A stretch of 64,000 bases of DNA from Hyphomicrobiales bacterium (GTDB lineage Bacteria; Pseudomonadota; Alphaproteobacteria; Rhizobiales; OSC116), in the NCBI GenBank assembly GCA_002401855.1, contig NVUH01000012.1, positions 25,010 through 89,009 of the forward strand, in the 5' to 3' direction. The translations under genes and the position numbers were made by a program. Below, piece by piece: positions 28,411 to 38,397 of the stretch. Every line of letters begins with the position of its first letter. Positions within the stretch are counted from its first letter, which is position 1. Under the pieces are notes generated by a model. It searched no databases and was not told the DNA's origin. It was given only the letters and a program-made list of their open reading frames with translations.

Positions 28411-28437
28411 AATAGCCTAGCTTTGCAGCTAGGCTAT
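28411..28437 (-). terminator. Hairpin between rhaS-like and rhaT-like genes (attenuator/mRNA-stabiliser candidate)
   Basis: ATAGCCTAGCT-TTGC-AGCTAGGCTAT, 11-bp perfect stem; weak T tract on the minus strand. Confidence 0.55.
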
Positions 28438-28450
28438 GTTGGAGGAATTC

Positions 28451-29443
28451 TTAGTAGATTTTAGAGAATTCTTCGATATTTGAGGCATCAAATGTGAATG
28501 GTGCAGCCATCGCGGCACTATTTGTATCATCCAATGTAATCTCGCCGACATGGCCGATTGACAATGTGGTGCCCGGTTTGGCTTCGGTGCCATTGGCCAA
28601 GGCATGAGCGATGTAAACCGCTGAATAACCAAGGTCGATTGGGTTCCATAAGGCCACGGCTTTTGATGAGCCATTGTCGATGAATTGTTTAAATTCAGAC
28701 GGTAGAGCCAAGCCTGTGACGTTGATTTTGCCAATTAAGCCCATGTCTGTCACCACTTGCGCAGCGGCCACAACACCCACTGTTGTTGGGGCAATGATGG
28801 CTTTTAGGTTTGGATGGCTGGCTATGAGGCCTTTGGCTTCATCGGTCGATTTTACGCTGTCATCATCACCATAAACCGTTGCGACCAATGTTATGTTTGG
28901 AAATTCGGTTGGCAAAATGGCTTTGCCTGCGTCGATCCAAGAATTTTGGTTGGCGGCGGTTGATGAGGCGCTCAGGATTGCGACTTCGCCACCATCTGGT
29001 AGATAATCGGCAGCTAGTTTAAAGATGGTTAGGCCGATGAGATCGGTATCTGATGGGTTAAGATGCATTTGGCGGCCTTCGGCAGCCACTCCAGAATCCC
29101 ACGAAATAACTGAAATACCGCGGCTCATGGCTTTTTTCAGCACGGGCACTAAGGCATCAGGGTCGTTGGCCGAAATGGCAATGGCGTCGACTTGTTGGGC
29201 GATGAGCGCATTGATGATTTCGATTTGACCTTCGGCAGTGGCAGACGTGGGGCCTGTGTAGATGACCGTGACATCGCCAATTTCTTTGGCGGCATCTTCG
29301 GCACCTTTGGCGGCGGCATCAAAGAAGCCATTACCTAAAGCCTTGACGACTAAAGCGATTTTGGTTTCGGCGAATGCGGGCGCAGCGCCTAAAACCAGAG
29401 CAGACAGCGCGGTGGCGGCTGCTAATTTTTTTAAAATATTCAT
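28451..29443 (-). CDS. rhaS: Rhamnose ABC transporter substrate-binding protein (RhaS-like)
   Basis: MNILKKLAAATALSALVLGAAPAFAETKIALVVKALGNGFFDAAAKGAEDAAKEIGDVTVIYTGPTSATAEGQIEIINALIAQQVDAIAIS. Confidence 0.9.
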   Translation of the reverse strand: MNILKKLAAATALSALVLGAAPAFAETKIALVVKALGNGFFDAAAKGAEDAAKEIGDVTVIYTGPTSATAEGQIEIINALIAQQVDAIAISANDPDALVPVLKKAMSRGISVISWDSGVAAEGRQMHLNPSDTDLIGLTIFKLAADYLPDGGEVAILSASSTAANQNSWIDAGKAILPTEFPNITLVATVYGDDDSVKSTDEAKGLIASHPNLKAIIAPTTVGVVAAAQVVTDMGLIGKINVTGLALPSEFKQFIDNGSSKAVALWNPIDLGYSAVYIAHALANGTEAKPGTTLSIGHVGEITLDDTNSAAMAAPFTFDASNIEEFSKIY

Positions 29444-29581
29444 TATTTCCCTCCCAAAAATGGAGCAGAACTTTTACTCATTACATTTTCCCTCACACCT
29501 AAGTGTGCCACATAATGGATTCTGCAAAATTTGGAATCTCTCTATTTGGATTCCATATGATTAACTTTCCATCAAATTTAC

Positions 29582-29640
29582 TCAAAGTCAATCATAAAAA
29601 CTGATTGCAATAATCATTTACCATCAAATTCAATCAAATA
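29582..29640. promoter_or_regulatory. Candidate operator cluster upstream of rhaS-like gene
   Basis: TCAAAGTCAATCA (29582-29594), ACTGATTGCAA, AATTCAATCAAAT (29628-29640); 12/13 match to 8910-8922. Confidence 0.5.
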
Positions 29641-29767
29641 TTAGTAAGTATCAAGAAGTTACTGGCCTTTTACTTGGTCAATAATTTGTTCTTGCTTTGT
29701 TGCTTTTTTGCTTTGAAGAATCAGAATTTGGCTTTATAGCTAAATTATACAAATAACGAGTATATTT

Positions 29768-30556
29768 ATGCATATTATTATTTCGCCCGCAAAAACTTTA
29801 GATTTTGAAACGACGCCTGTTACCGACATTTTTAGCCAGTCGGAATATTTGAACAAATCGAGCACGTTAAATGCCGCTTTGAAACGCCATAAGGCTGCTG
29901 ACATATCTAAATTAATGGGGTTGAGCGACAATTTGGCTAAGCTGAATGTGGCGCGGTATAAGGCTTGGAAGCTGCCTTTTACGCTGGGCAATGCCAAGCA
30001 AGCGGTACTGGCGTTTAAAGGTGATGTTTATATTGGGCTTAATGCTGAGAGTATGAGCAGCGATGATTTTGAGTTTGCGCAGCGGCATTTGCGTATATTA
30101 TCTGGGCTTTATGGTATGTTGAAACCGCTTGATTTGATTATGCCTTATCGACTTGAAATGGGCACGCGACTTGTGACCCAAAAGGGGACTAACCTTTACC
30201 AATATTGGGGGGATGGTTTGACTTTGGCGCTGAATAAAGAGGCCAAAGATGAGGCTTATGCGGGTGAAGAAAATATACTGATTAATTTGGCATCTAATGA
30301 ATATAGTAAGGTGATTGACCGTAAGAAGTTAAAAGCTACGCTGATCACACCAGTGTTTAAAGATCAGAAAAACGGCAAGTATAAAGTGATTAGTTTTTTT
30401 GCCAAGAAGGCGCGTGGGTTGATGGTGCGGTATATTGTTGACAATCGCATCACTGAAGCTGAGGCGCTGAAACAGTTTAATGTGGCGGGGTATTATTTTG
30501 ACCTTGAGCAATCTAGTGCCACTGAATTTGTATTTTTGCGAGATGAGCAAGCGTAA
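29768..30556 (+). CDS. yaaA: YaaA / DUF328 family peroxide-stress protein
   Basis: MHIIISPAKTLDFETTPVTD... LDLIMPYRLEMGTRL... INLASNEYSKVID. Confidence 0.95.
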   Translation: MHIIISPAKTLDFETTPVTDIFSQSEYLNKSSTLNAALKRHKAADISKLMGLSDNLAKLNVARYKAWKLPFTLGNAKQAVLAFKGDVYIGLNAESMSSDDFEFAQRHLRILSGLYGMLKPLDLIMPYRLEMGTRLVTQKGTNLYQYWGDGLTLALNKEAKDEAYAGEENILINLASNEYSKVIDRKKLKATLITPVFKDQKNGKYKVISFFAKKARGLMVRYIVDNRITEAEALKQFNVAGYYFDLEQSSATEFVFLRDEQA

Positions 30557-30586
30557 AAAAAGGCCATCTGATGAGATGGCCTTTTT
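30555..30586. terminator. Bidirectional intrinsic terminator between convergent yaaA and dctM-like genes
   Basis: AAAAAAGGCCATCT-GATG-AGATGGCCTTTTT. Confidence 0.85.
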
Positions 30587-30596
30587 GATTTATATC

Positions 30597-31922
30597 CTAG
30601 TGATAAACTAGGTTTGGCAACCAAGTGATTAATGATGGGAAAATCATTAATATGGTGAGGCCGAACAGTTGAATGCCCAAGAATGGCAATGCCGATTTGA
30701 AGATATCCGACATCGGGATTTCCTTCGGCGCGACCCCTCGTAAGTAGAAGAGTGCGTAGCCAAAGGGTGGCGATAAGAAGCTCATTTGCATGTTTACCAA
30801 ATAGAGCACGCCGAACCATAATGGGTCGAAACCTAGATCTTTGATGATCGGCACGAAGATGGGGACAGCGAGTAGTAAAATACCGACCCAATCGAGGAAC
30901 ATGCCTAGCACGATTAAAATGATCATCATCAGGATGAGAATACCCCAACGGCCTAGGCCTGTGGCTGCCAACGCGTCGGTGACGAATTGTTGTCCGCCTT
31001 CTAGCACATAAAGACCCACGAAGATGGTGGCACCGAACATGATCCAGATCACCATTGATGAGGCTTTAAGTGTTGAAATACACGCTTCACGCACGGTTTG
31101 CCAATCTAACTGACCCGCCAATGCAGCCACAATGAACGAGCCGAATGTGCCGATGCCTGCCGCTTCCACTGGTGTGGCAGCGCCTGAGAATAGGGCGAAG
31201 AATACCACTAGAATCAGCGTGATTGGAGCCGCCATTTTGCCCATTAGCGCGAATTTTTCGCGCGTGGTGATGCGTTCCTCGATCGGAATTGGAGGCCCAA
31301 GCTCGGGGTTGATATACGAGCGGATGGTGACATAAGCGATGTACATGCTGGAGAGCATAAGCCCCGGGATGACCGCGCCAACGAATAGCTCGCCGACCGA
31401 TTGATCGGCTACCACAGCGTAGATGATGGCCAAAATTGACGGCGGGATGAGAATGCCCAATGTGCCGCCCGCCATGATGGAACCCATAGCGATTTTGCTG
31501 TCATATTTACGTTGTAACATCGCGGGTAGAGCGATGATGCCCATGGTGACCACTGCCGCGCCAATCACCCCGACCATAGCGGCCAGAATTGTTGAAGCGA
31601 TGATGGTGGCGGATGCTAGGCCGCCTTTTAGGCCGCCGAGCAGCTTGTAGATGACCTCGAACATGTCATTGATTATCCCCGCTCGCTCGAGCATCGAGGC
31701 CATGAAGATAAACAGCGGAATTGCCGAGAGTTGGTAATCGGTCATCAGTGGGAAAATACGTGATGGCACAATGTTCAGTGTATCCGTATCGCCCAAGATG
31801 AACAAGAAGATGACGGCGATGCCGCCCGTAACAAATGCCAGGGGGAGGCCTGCCATAAGCAGAGCGACGAGCGAGCCGAACATTAATAATGTTAGCCAGC
31901 CGATTTCAATTTCAAGACCCAT
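30597..31922 (-). CDS. dctM: TRAP transporter large permease (DctM-like)
   Basis: MGLEIEIGWLTLLMFGSLVALLMAGLPLAFVTG..., multiple TM; start at 31922 rather than the track's 31961. Confidence 0.93.
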   Translation of the reverse strand: MGLEIEIGWLTLLMFGSLVALLMAGLPLAFVTGGIAVIFLFILGDTDTLNIVPSRIFPLMTDYQLSAIPLFIFMASMLERAGIINDMFEVIYKLLGGLKGGLASATIIASTILAAMVGVIGAAVVTMGIIALPAMLQRKYDSKIAMGSIMAGGTLGILIPPSILAIIYAVVADQSVGELFVGAVIPGLMLSSMYIAYVTIRSYINPELGPPIPIEERITTREKFALMGKMAAPITLILVVFFALFSGAATPVEAAGIGTFGSFIVAALAGQLDWQTVREACISTLKASSMVIWIMFGATIFVGLYVLEGGQQFVTDALAATGLGRWGILILMMIILIVLGMFLDWVGILLLAVPIFVPIIKDLGFDPLWFGVLYLVNMQMSFLSPPFGYALFYLRGVAPKEIPMSDIFKSALPFLGIQLFGLTILMIFPSLITWLPNLVYH

Positions 31923-33126
31923 TTTTGGCCTCCTTATTTGGTACAAATACCAGCGTGGCATCTTTTACAAAATGCGAAACGCCTTGTAATACGAGCAATA
32001 CGCCGCCAATGATGATGGTGATTTTAACAGGCCAATATTGAATGCCCCATTCGGTGAAGCTTACTTCGTTTTGGCCGATTGAATCGCGGGCGAAAATCCA
32101 CCCTGTCCAAACCAGTGTGCCTGCAAAGATGAAGAAAAATACCGAAGTTAATAGATCGATAATCGCCTTGCCGCGTGGTGAATAGTTTGCGTAGAAAATA
32201 TCGACGCGCACATGACTTTCGGTGAGCATTGCATAAGCACCAGCAATGAGATATTGCATGCCGAACATGAGGAACATGCCCTCATGCGCCCAGTTAGTTG
32301 GTGAGTTAAATACATAGCGCATAATCACCTCATAATAATAGACAAATACCGCGATGACTGACCAGAGCGCCACAAATTCGCCCATATATAATGACAATCG
32401 ATCGATCATGCCGATGAAGCCCGTGCCGACAAATTGGCTGTCTTCATCCATTTCGACCCGCTGCACCTCATCATCTGGGTTTGCTGCCAACAGCGCCAAA
32501 GCCCTTTTGAGCATGCGGGGCATGAGGAATAGATCGACCAGCATGAAGGCCATAATGCCTAAGAACGCATAATAAGATACGTCTGACCATTGATCACGTC
32601 GGCCCGCAATTTCGCCAACTGTCGGTTCGATTTCGGCGCGTTCTGTGGCCATGCCTGAGATTTTCTCGTTGGCAGAGTCAATGCGGTCAGTATCTTTTTT
32701 AATGGTGCGTTCTATACGCTCTTTGCCACGTGTGTCATCGGCTGGTAATTCGGCGATTTGGGTTTGGGCTCTTTCGATTGCCCGTTCGGATTTAACGATG
32801 CGTTTTTCGGAACGTTTGGTGGCGTTTTCGATGCCTATTAACGCGCCCGTGGCGTTTGAATATTCTATCCGCGCCTCGCGTTGCATGGAAGAGCCGAATA
32901 ATATAATGGCGAATAATGGCCAATAAAGTAAGCCTAATTTATTTTTTAAATATAGACGATGAAAACCGAACAGACCGCCGACCACCCAGATAAAATAGGC
33001 AATGCCTAGGGTGCGGGAGCCGCGCAGTGGTTGTTTTTGCCGCGCTAGATACATGGCTATCAATGGGAATGCGATTAAGCCGCCCCAATAGAGCCAATGC
33101 GGCATTACAAAATCAATACTTGGCAT
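31912..33126 (-). CDS. TRAP transporter small permease (DctQ-like) with N-terminal TM2-like domain and charged coiled segment
   Basis: 404 aa; N-terminal FIWVVGGLFGFHRLYLKNKLGLLYW (TM2-like), middle KRSEKRIVKSERAIERAQTQIAEL... charged helix, C-terminal DctQ-like (EVIMRYVFNSPTNWAHEGMFLMFGMQYLIAGAYAMLTESHVRVDIFY). Confidence 0.85.
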   Translation of the reverse strand: MPSIDFVMPHWLYWGGLIAFPLIAMYLARQKQPLRGSRTLGIAYFIWVVGGLFGFHRLYLKNKLGLLYWPLFAIILFGSSMQREARIEYSNATGALIGIENATKRSEKRIVKSERAIERAQTQIAELPADDTRGKERIERTIKKDTDRIDSANEKISGMATERAEIEPTVGEIAGRRDQWSDVSYYAFLGIMAFMLVDLFLMPRMLKRALALLAANPDDEVQRVEMDEDSQFVGTGFIGMIDRLSLYMGEFVALWSVIAVFVYYYEVIMRYVFNSPTNWAHEGMFLMFGMQYLIAGAYAMLTESHVRVDIFYANYSPRGKAIIDLLTSVFFFIFAGTLVWTGWIFARDSIGQNEVSFTEWGIQYWPVKITIIIGGVLLVLQGVSHFVKDATLVFVPNKEAKNGS

Positions 33127-33222
33127 GATGTGCCTCTTGTGAATTTGATGTGAAAAAAATGAGAGTTGCCTCAGTGTAATGCCCTGCCCGACCCGTTAAG
33201 ATCAAGCAGAGTGGTTGGTTGA

Positions 33223-34329
33223 TTAAAGATCAAGTTCCATGCCTTCAATCATATCTGGTGTGACATAACCCAATGAGCCAGACATCATATAATCCAACTG
33301 GATTTTGAAGATTTTGGCGGCAGTTTTGTCTTTATTTGCCCACGCATACCAACGTCTCACCGCAATTTCGGTGATCACATCGACATCATCTTGACTGAGG
33401 CGTGTGACCTCGGTGCCAGCTTTTTCAAACTCAATCCACGCTTTTTGATCAGCAGCCTGAATTTGTGCGTGATGCAGGTTAGAATAGACTTGCACTTCAG
33501 ATGTCATGAATTGCTTCATTTCTTTTGACAAATTGTCCCATGATTTTTGACCGACAGTGATGTCCATCAAATCAACAGGTTGATAAACTGACATGAAGCC
33601 CGGAGGGCCCATTGAAATATAATCTGTCACCTGATCGAAACCGAGTGCTAGGTTAATGGCGGGGCCTACATAGTCGGCCACGTCAATGGTGCCTTTTTCT
33701 AGTGCGGCAAAAATGTCTGAACCTGGAAGTAGAGTGGTTTTAGCGCCCAATTCTTGGAACACTTCGGCCACCATGCCGCCTGGAAGGCGCATTTTACGAC
33801 CGCGGAAATCATCTACTGAACGGATCGGCACTTTAGAATGAATGATGTTGGCGCCATGATGTACAGGGCCAACATAATGCATGCCTTCGGCAGCGAATAA
33901 TTCTTGTGCAATTTCTAGACCGCCCAAACCGTAGTAAAAAGTATCCCACTCATGTGGGTTACGTAGGCCCATCGGGTATGAGGTTAGGAACACTGCTGAT
34001 GGCATACGGCCAGCCCAGTAAATTGTAAACGGGTTCATGGCATCGATCACGCCATTTTTAACCGCATCAAATAGTTGGAAATCACCAACCACATCACGTG
34101 CGCCAAAAGGTGTGATTTCAAGTTGTCCGTTGGTTTTGTCTTTAATGGAATTACACCAAGTCTTGAATATATCAAGACCGATGCCACCAGGCCAAGATGT
34201 TTGCATCTTCCATTTTGTGGTTTCGCCTGCGGCGGTTGCAATAGAGGGGGCGGCTAATGTGCCACCGACTGCTGCAACACCAAAAGCTGATTTTTTGATA
34301 AAATCGCGCCTATTGGACGTTTTAGTCAT
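33223..34329 (-). CDS. TRAP transporter substrate-binding protein (DctP/TakP-like, Tat-type signal)
   Basis: MTKTSNRRDFIKKSAFGVAAVGGTLAAPSIATAAGETTKWKMQTSWPGGIGLDIFKTWCNSI; start at 34329. Confidence 0.92.
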   Translation of the reverse strand: MTKTSNRRDFIKKSAFGVAAVGGTLAAPSIATAAGETTKWKMQTSWPGGIGLDIFKTWCNSIKDKTNGQLEITPFGARDVVGDFQLFDAVKNGVIDAMNPFTIYWAGRMPSAVFLTSYPMGLRNPHEWDTFYYGLGGLEIAQELFAAEGMHYVGPVHHGANIIHSKVPIRSVDDFRGRKMRLPGGMVAEVFQELGAKTTLLPGSDIFAALEKGTIDVADYVGPAINLALGFDQVTDYISMGPPGFMSVYQPVDLMDITVGQKSWDNLSKEMKQFMTSEVQVYSNLHHAQIQAADQKAWIEFEKAGTEVTRLSQDDVDVITEIAVRRWYAWANKDKTAAKIFKIQLDYMMSGSLGYVTPDMIEGMELDL

Positions 34330-34448
34330 AGTATTTCCCTTTTCCTTTTGCGCAGCCAACTTTTATATTTGGTCTGTGCGTTCATTGCTGGCCAGTATAT
34401 TGGCCATATGGCTGCAAAATACAGCCAATTCTTGTGCGCTTTTTTGTT

Positions 34449-35750
34449 TTAAATTGCGCTTATTTCCTTATTCATAGCTGGTGGGATTGGGCCTCCTGTT
34501 GCCCAATCTAGCAGCTCGATTGTGTGTATGATGGGGATATTGGTGGCAGAGCCGATTTGCATCATGCAACCAATATTGCCCGCGGCGATAATTTGTGGTT
34601 TCGTGGCCTCGATATGTTTGACTTTACGGTCTTTTAGCTGGCCCGAAATTTCGGGCTGCATTAAATTATAGGTACCTGCTGAGCCGCAACATAGGTGTGA
34701 TTCGGCTGGCTCTACCACCGTGAAGCCCGCTTGTTTGAGTAGGTTTTTGGGGTGGGTTTTGATTTGTTGACCATGTTGTAATGAGCAAGCTGCGTGGTAG
34801 GCGACTTTGAGGTTTTTGGCTTTATCTGCGGCGTTTAGGCCTAGATCCATCATCACTTCGGATATGTCTTTGGCGATGTTTGACACCCGTTTTGCATCTT
34901 TTGCCAATGTGTGCTCTTTGAACATATGGCCATAATCTTTGATTGTGGTGCCGCAGCCTGATGTGTTGATGACGATGGCATCGAGGCCTTCATTATCCAT
35001 TTCACGTGTCCACGCTTGGATGTTTTTGGCGGCGGTTTTATGACTGTCTGATGTTTTGCCCATATGATGGGTGAGTGCGCCGCAACAGCCTGCGCCTTTG
35101 GCAACCACAACTTCGCAGCCATGGCGGGTGAGGATGCGGATGGTGGCATCATTAATGTCGGTATTTAGGGCTTTTTGGGCGCAGCCTGTCATGAGAGCCA
35201 CGCGTTTTTTGCGCTCGCCTTGGGCGGGGAAAACTTGGGGTTTGTCATTGGGTGATCTGGGTGGCAATTTTGCGGGTGCAAATTCGACCATGGAGCGTAG
35301 TTTTTTGGGTAAAATTTTGGCGAAGGGTTTGGCGATGTTGGCGCCGAACATGGCCAAGCGGAAGCGGTTGGGGTGTGGCAAGATGAGTGCCAACATCCAT
35401 CTGATGAGTTTATCATCCCAACGTCTTTGGTATTTTTGTTCGATATATTCGCGTGCGTGATCAATGAGATGCATGTAATGCACGCCTGATGGGCAGGTTG
35501 TCATGCAGGCTAAGCAGCTTAGGCAGCGGTCGATATGTTTGACGGTTTTTTCGTCTGGGACGCGGTTGTTTTCGAGCATATCTTTGATGAGGTATATGCG
35601 GCCGCGGGGGCTGTCTAGCTCATCGCCCAGCACTTGATAGGTGGGGCATGTGGCGGTGCAAAAACCGCAATGCACGCAGGAGCGGAGGATTTTATTCGAC
35701 ATGGCGATCGAGGTGTCTTTAAGCTGTTCGGGGGTGAAATTGGTTTGCAT
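34449..35750 (-). CDS. glcF: Glycolate oxidase iron-sulfur subunit GlcF
   Basis: CVHCGFCTATCPTYQVLGDELDSPRGRIYLIKDMLE; CLSCLACMTTCPSGVHYMHLIDHARE; two CCG domains. Confidence 0.95.
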   Translation of the reverse strand: MQTNFTPEQLKDTSIAMSNKILRSCVHCGFCTATCPTYQVLGDELDSPRGRIYLIKDMLENNRVPDEKTVKHIDRCLSCLACMTTCPSGVHYMHLIDHAREYIEQKYQRRWDDKLIRWMLALILPHPNRFRLAMFGANIAKPFAKILPKKLRSMVEFAPAKLPPRSPNDKPQVFPAQGERKKRVALMTGCAQKALNTDINDATIRILTRHGCEVVVAKGAGCCGALTHHMGKTSDSHKTAAKNIQAWTREMDNEGLDAIVINTSGCGTTIKDYGHMFKEHTLAKDAKRVSNIAKDISEVMMDLGLNAADKAKNLKVAYHAACSLQHGQQIKTHPKNLLKQAGFTVVEPAESHLCCGSAGTYNLMQPEISGQLKDRKVKHIEATKPQIIAAGNIGCMMQIGSATNIPIIHTIELLDWATGGPIPPAMNKEISAI

Positions 35751-35753
35751 AAT

Positions 35754-36947
35754 TTAGCCGTCCCCATTCAGGTTCATACTGGTCAAAAGGTTTGGATTGA
35801 AAATGCCTGACGGATCGGATTTTTGGCGAATGAGTGCTGATAATTTGGCCACGCCTTTGGCTTGCGGATGAAACACTGATATTTTTAATTTGGTTGCTGC
35901 ACTAGCGCGCACCAAGGTGGCAAAACCGCCAAAACCTGTCATGATTTGGCGCACCGATTGGGCGTTTGTTAGCTGATCATCCATCGACGCCCAAATGAGG
36001 CCACCGCCCCAATCGAAATATAATTCTGCATTGGCTTTTTCGCGTAATTGCTGGGAGATTTTTACTGCATCGCTGGGTTTGACTGAGAGGCGCCATAATT
36101 GTTTGGTTTGATCAGTATATATGTCTACGTTGCGAATGCTTTGCCATAAGGCATCATGTTTTGAGCCTTCGATAATTTCAACATCTTGATTTGTGACCAA
36201 AAGTGCGCGTAATTTATCTAGGCGATAGGTGACTTGGCTATCGAAGCCTTCGACACGCAACAAGGTATGCGATGCGTCTTGGGTATTGGGTAAATGTGCC
36301 ACGCCTGTGACCTCAAATGGTGAACCTAGGGCTTTTGACATGGCTTTAACGGCTTGCTCTACCGAAAAATTCGCTATTTGTAATGTGGCTTGGCGTTCGG
36401 GGGCGGGTAAAACCTTGAATGACACTTCGGTCATCACGCCCAATGTGCCGTAGGAGCCTGCCATTAGCTTGACTAGGTCTAGGCCTGTGACGTTTTTCAT
36501 GACGCGGCCACCATTTTTGACAATTTCGCCATGGCCGCAAATATAGCGCACGCCGATGAATGCATCGCGGCACGCGCCTGATTGAATGCGGCGTGAGCCA
36601 GATATATTGCCTGCAACAATGCCGCCAATGGTTGGTTCGCCTTGGTTGGCATAAATGCTGCGATGATCCATTGGCTCGAAAGACAAACGTTGGCTTTCTG
36701 CGGCCAATGTGGTTTGTATTTCTTTATAGGTGGTGCCTGATTTGGCGACTAGAGTTAGGGCTGCGGGCTCGTATAGAGTGATGCCAGAAAGTAATTTTAG
36801 TGACAAGGTTTTTGTGGCATTTACTGCCCCGCCGAGGCCTGAGCGCGTGCCACCACCGGTAATTCTTACGCTTTGGTTATTGGCTTTGCAGTCGAGGATT
36901 ATTTCGCTTAGGGCTTGTTCGGTATTTGGGCTTAGAATATCAGTCAT
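35754..36947 (-). CDS. glcE: Glycolate oxidase FAD-binding subunit GlcE
   Basis: RITGGGTRSGLG, PTIGGIVAGNISGSRRIQSGACRDAFIGVRYICGHGEIVKNGGRVMKNVTGLDLVKL. Confidence 0.95.
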   Translation of the reverse strand: MTDILSPNTEQALSEIILDCKANNQSVRITGGGTRSGLGGAVNATKTLSLKLLSGITLYEPAALTLVAKSGTTYKEIQTTLAAESQRLSFEPMDHRSIYANQGEPTIGGIVAGNISGSRRIQSGACRDAFIGVRYICGHGEIVKNGGRVMKNVTGLDLVKLMAGSYGTLGVMTEVSFKVLPAPERQATLQIANFSVEQAVKAMSKALGSPFEVTGVAHLPNTQDASHTLLRVEGFDSQVTYRLDKLRALLVTNQDVEIIEGSKHDALWQSIRNVDIYTDQTKQLWRLSVKPSDAVKISQQLREKANAELYFDWGGGLIWASMDDQLTNAQSVRQIMTGFGGFATLVRASAATKLKISVFHPQAKGVAKLSALIRQKSDPSGIFNPNLLTSMNLNGDG

Positions 36948-38397
36948 GTTGCACCGCGCGGTTTCTGCGGGCGGCGCTTAAGGCCAATGGAAATACTTTG
37001 GCGGGGTTGAGCAGCCAGTTGGGGTCAAAACAATCTTTGACACTCATTTGGGCTTCTAGATCTGCGTCGCTATATTGCACACCCATTAGATCGCGTTTTT
37101 CGATGCCGACACCGTGTTCGCCTGTTAGGCAGCCGCCGACCTCGACGCAAAGGCGCAGGATATCGGCACCGAAGGCTTCGGCGCGTTCTAAATCGCCTGA
37201 TTTATTGGCATCATATAAGATTAGAGGATGCATGTTGCCATCGCCTGCGTGGAAAACATTGCCGACTTTCATGTCGTGTTTTTTGGACAGCTCGCCGATG
37301 GCTTTGAGCACATCGGATAATTTGCTGACGGGTACGGTGCCATCTAGGCACATATAATCGTTGAGTTGACCGACTGCGCCGAAGGCGGATTTGCGGCCTT
37401 TCCATATCATTGCGGATTCTTCTTCGCTGTGGCTTTGGCGTAGGGCTGCTGGGTTTAATTTATTGGCGATGGCGCTGATTTTTTCTAATTGTTGGTCAAT
37501 CTCGGCTTCTGAGCCTTCGACTTCGACGATTAGTAGGGCTTCTACATCGGGATAGCCTGCGCCTGAGAATTCATCGGTCACTTGGATGATTAGGCGGTCC
37601 ATATATTCGATGGCGACTGGTAAAATACCTGATTTTATGATGTCGGCGACGCATTGGCCTGCGGTTTCTGGTTCATCGAAACCGATGAGGATGGGGCGGG
37701 CGCCTTCGGGCTTGGGCAAGATGCGTAAAACCGCTTCGGTGACGATGCCGAGTTGGCCTTCTGAGCCGCAGATTAGACCGAGAAGGTCGTAGCCATCGGT
37801 GTCTAAATGCTCGCCGCCAATAGTGATGATTTCGCCATCGGCTTGGACTAATGTGACGCCCATTAGATTGTTGGTGGTCACGCCATATTTTAGGCAATGT
37901 GCGCCGCCGCTATTCATCGCAATGTTGCCTGCTATGGCACAAGCTAGCTGGCTTGAGGGGTCTGGGGCGTAGAAGAAATCTTGGCCTTCTACCGCGCCGG
38001 TGACCGAAAGATTGGTAACGCCTGTTTGTACGCGGATGAAGCGGTTTGGGATGTCTATATCTAAATGCTGGTTTAGGCGGGCGGTGCCTAGAATGATGCT
38101 GTCGGCTGTGGGCAATGCACCGCCTGCTAAAGATGTGCCTGCGCCGCGCGGGACAACGGGCACGCCAAGCTCGTAGCATGTGCGCATGATGGCTGAAACT
38201 TCTTGGGTATTATTGGGGAGAACCACGGCTAATGGTGGGCAGCGATAGGCGCTTAAACCATCACATTCGTAGGCAATGGTTTCGGCAAGTTCGCTAATTA
38301 CATTATTTTCGGGCAATGCACGCTCAAGCGCCGCGACAATCTCATCGCGTCGATCTAATATCGCAAGATCTGGCTCTGGCATGACAATTGTGGACAT
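36940..38397 (-). CDS. glcD: Glycolate oxidase subunit GlcD
   Basis: PVVPRGAGTSLAGGALP, FFYAPDPSSQLACAIAGNIAMNSGGAHCLKYGVTTNNLMGV, LTGEHGVGIEKRDLM. Confidence 0.96.
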   Translation of the reverse strand: MSTIVMPEPDLAILDRRDEIVAALERALPENNVISELAETIAYECDGLSAYRCPPLAVVLPNNTQEVSAIMRTCYELGVPVVPRGAGTSLAGGALPTADSIILGTARLNQHLDIDIPNRFIRVQTGVTNLSVTGAVEGQDFFYAPDPSSQLACAIAGNIAMNSGGAHCLKYGVTTNNLMGVTLVQADGEIITIGGEHLDTDGYDLLGLICGSEGQLGIVTEAVLRILPKPEGARPILIGFDEPETAGQCVADIIKSGILPVAIEYMDRLIIQVTDEFSGAGYPDVEALLIVEVEGSEAEIDQQLEKISAIANKLNPAALRQSHSEEESAMIWKGRKSAFGAVGQLNDYMCLDGTVPVSKLSDVLKAIGELSKKHDMKVGNVFHAGDGNMHPLILYDANKSGDLERAEAFGADILRLCVEVGGCLTGEHGVGIEKRDLMGVQYSDADLEAQMSVKDCFDPNWLLNPAKVFPLALSAARRNRAVQHD

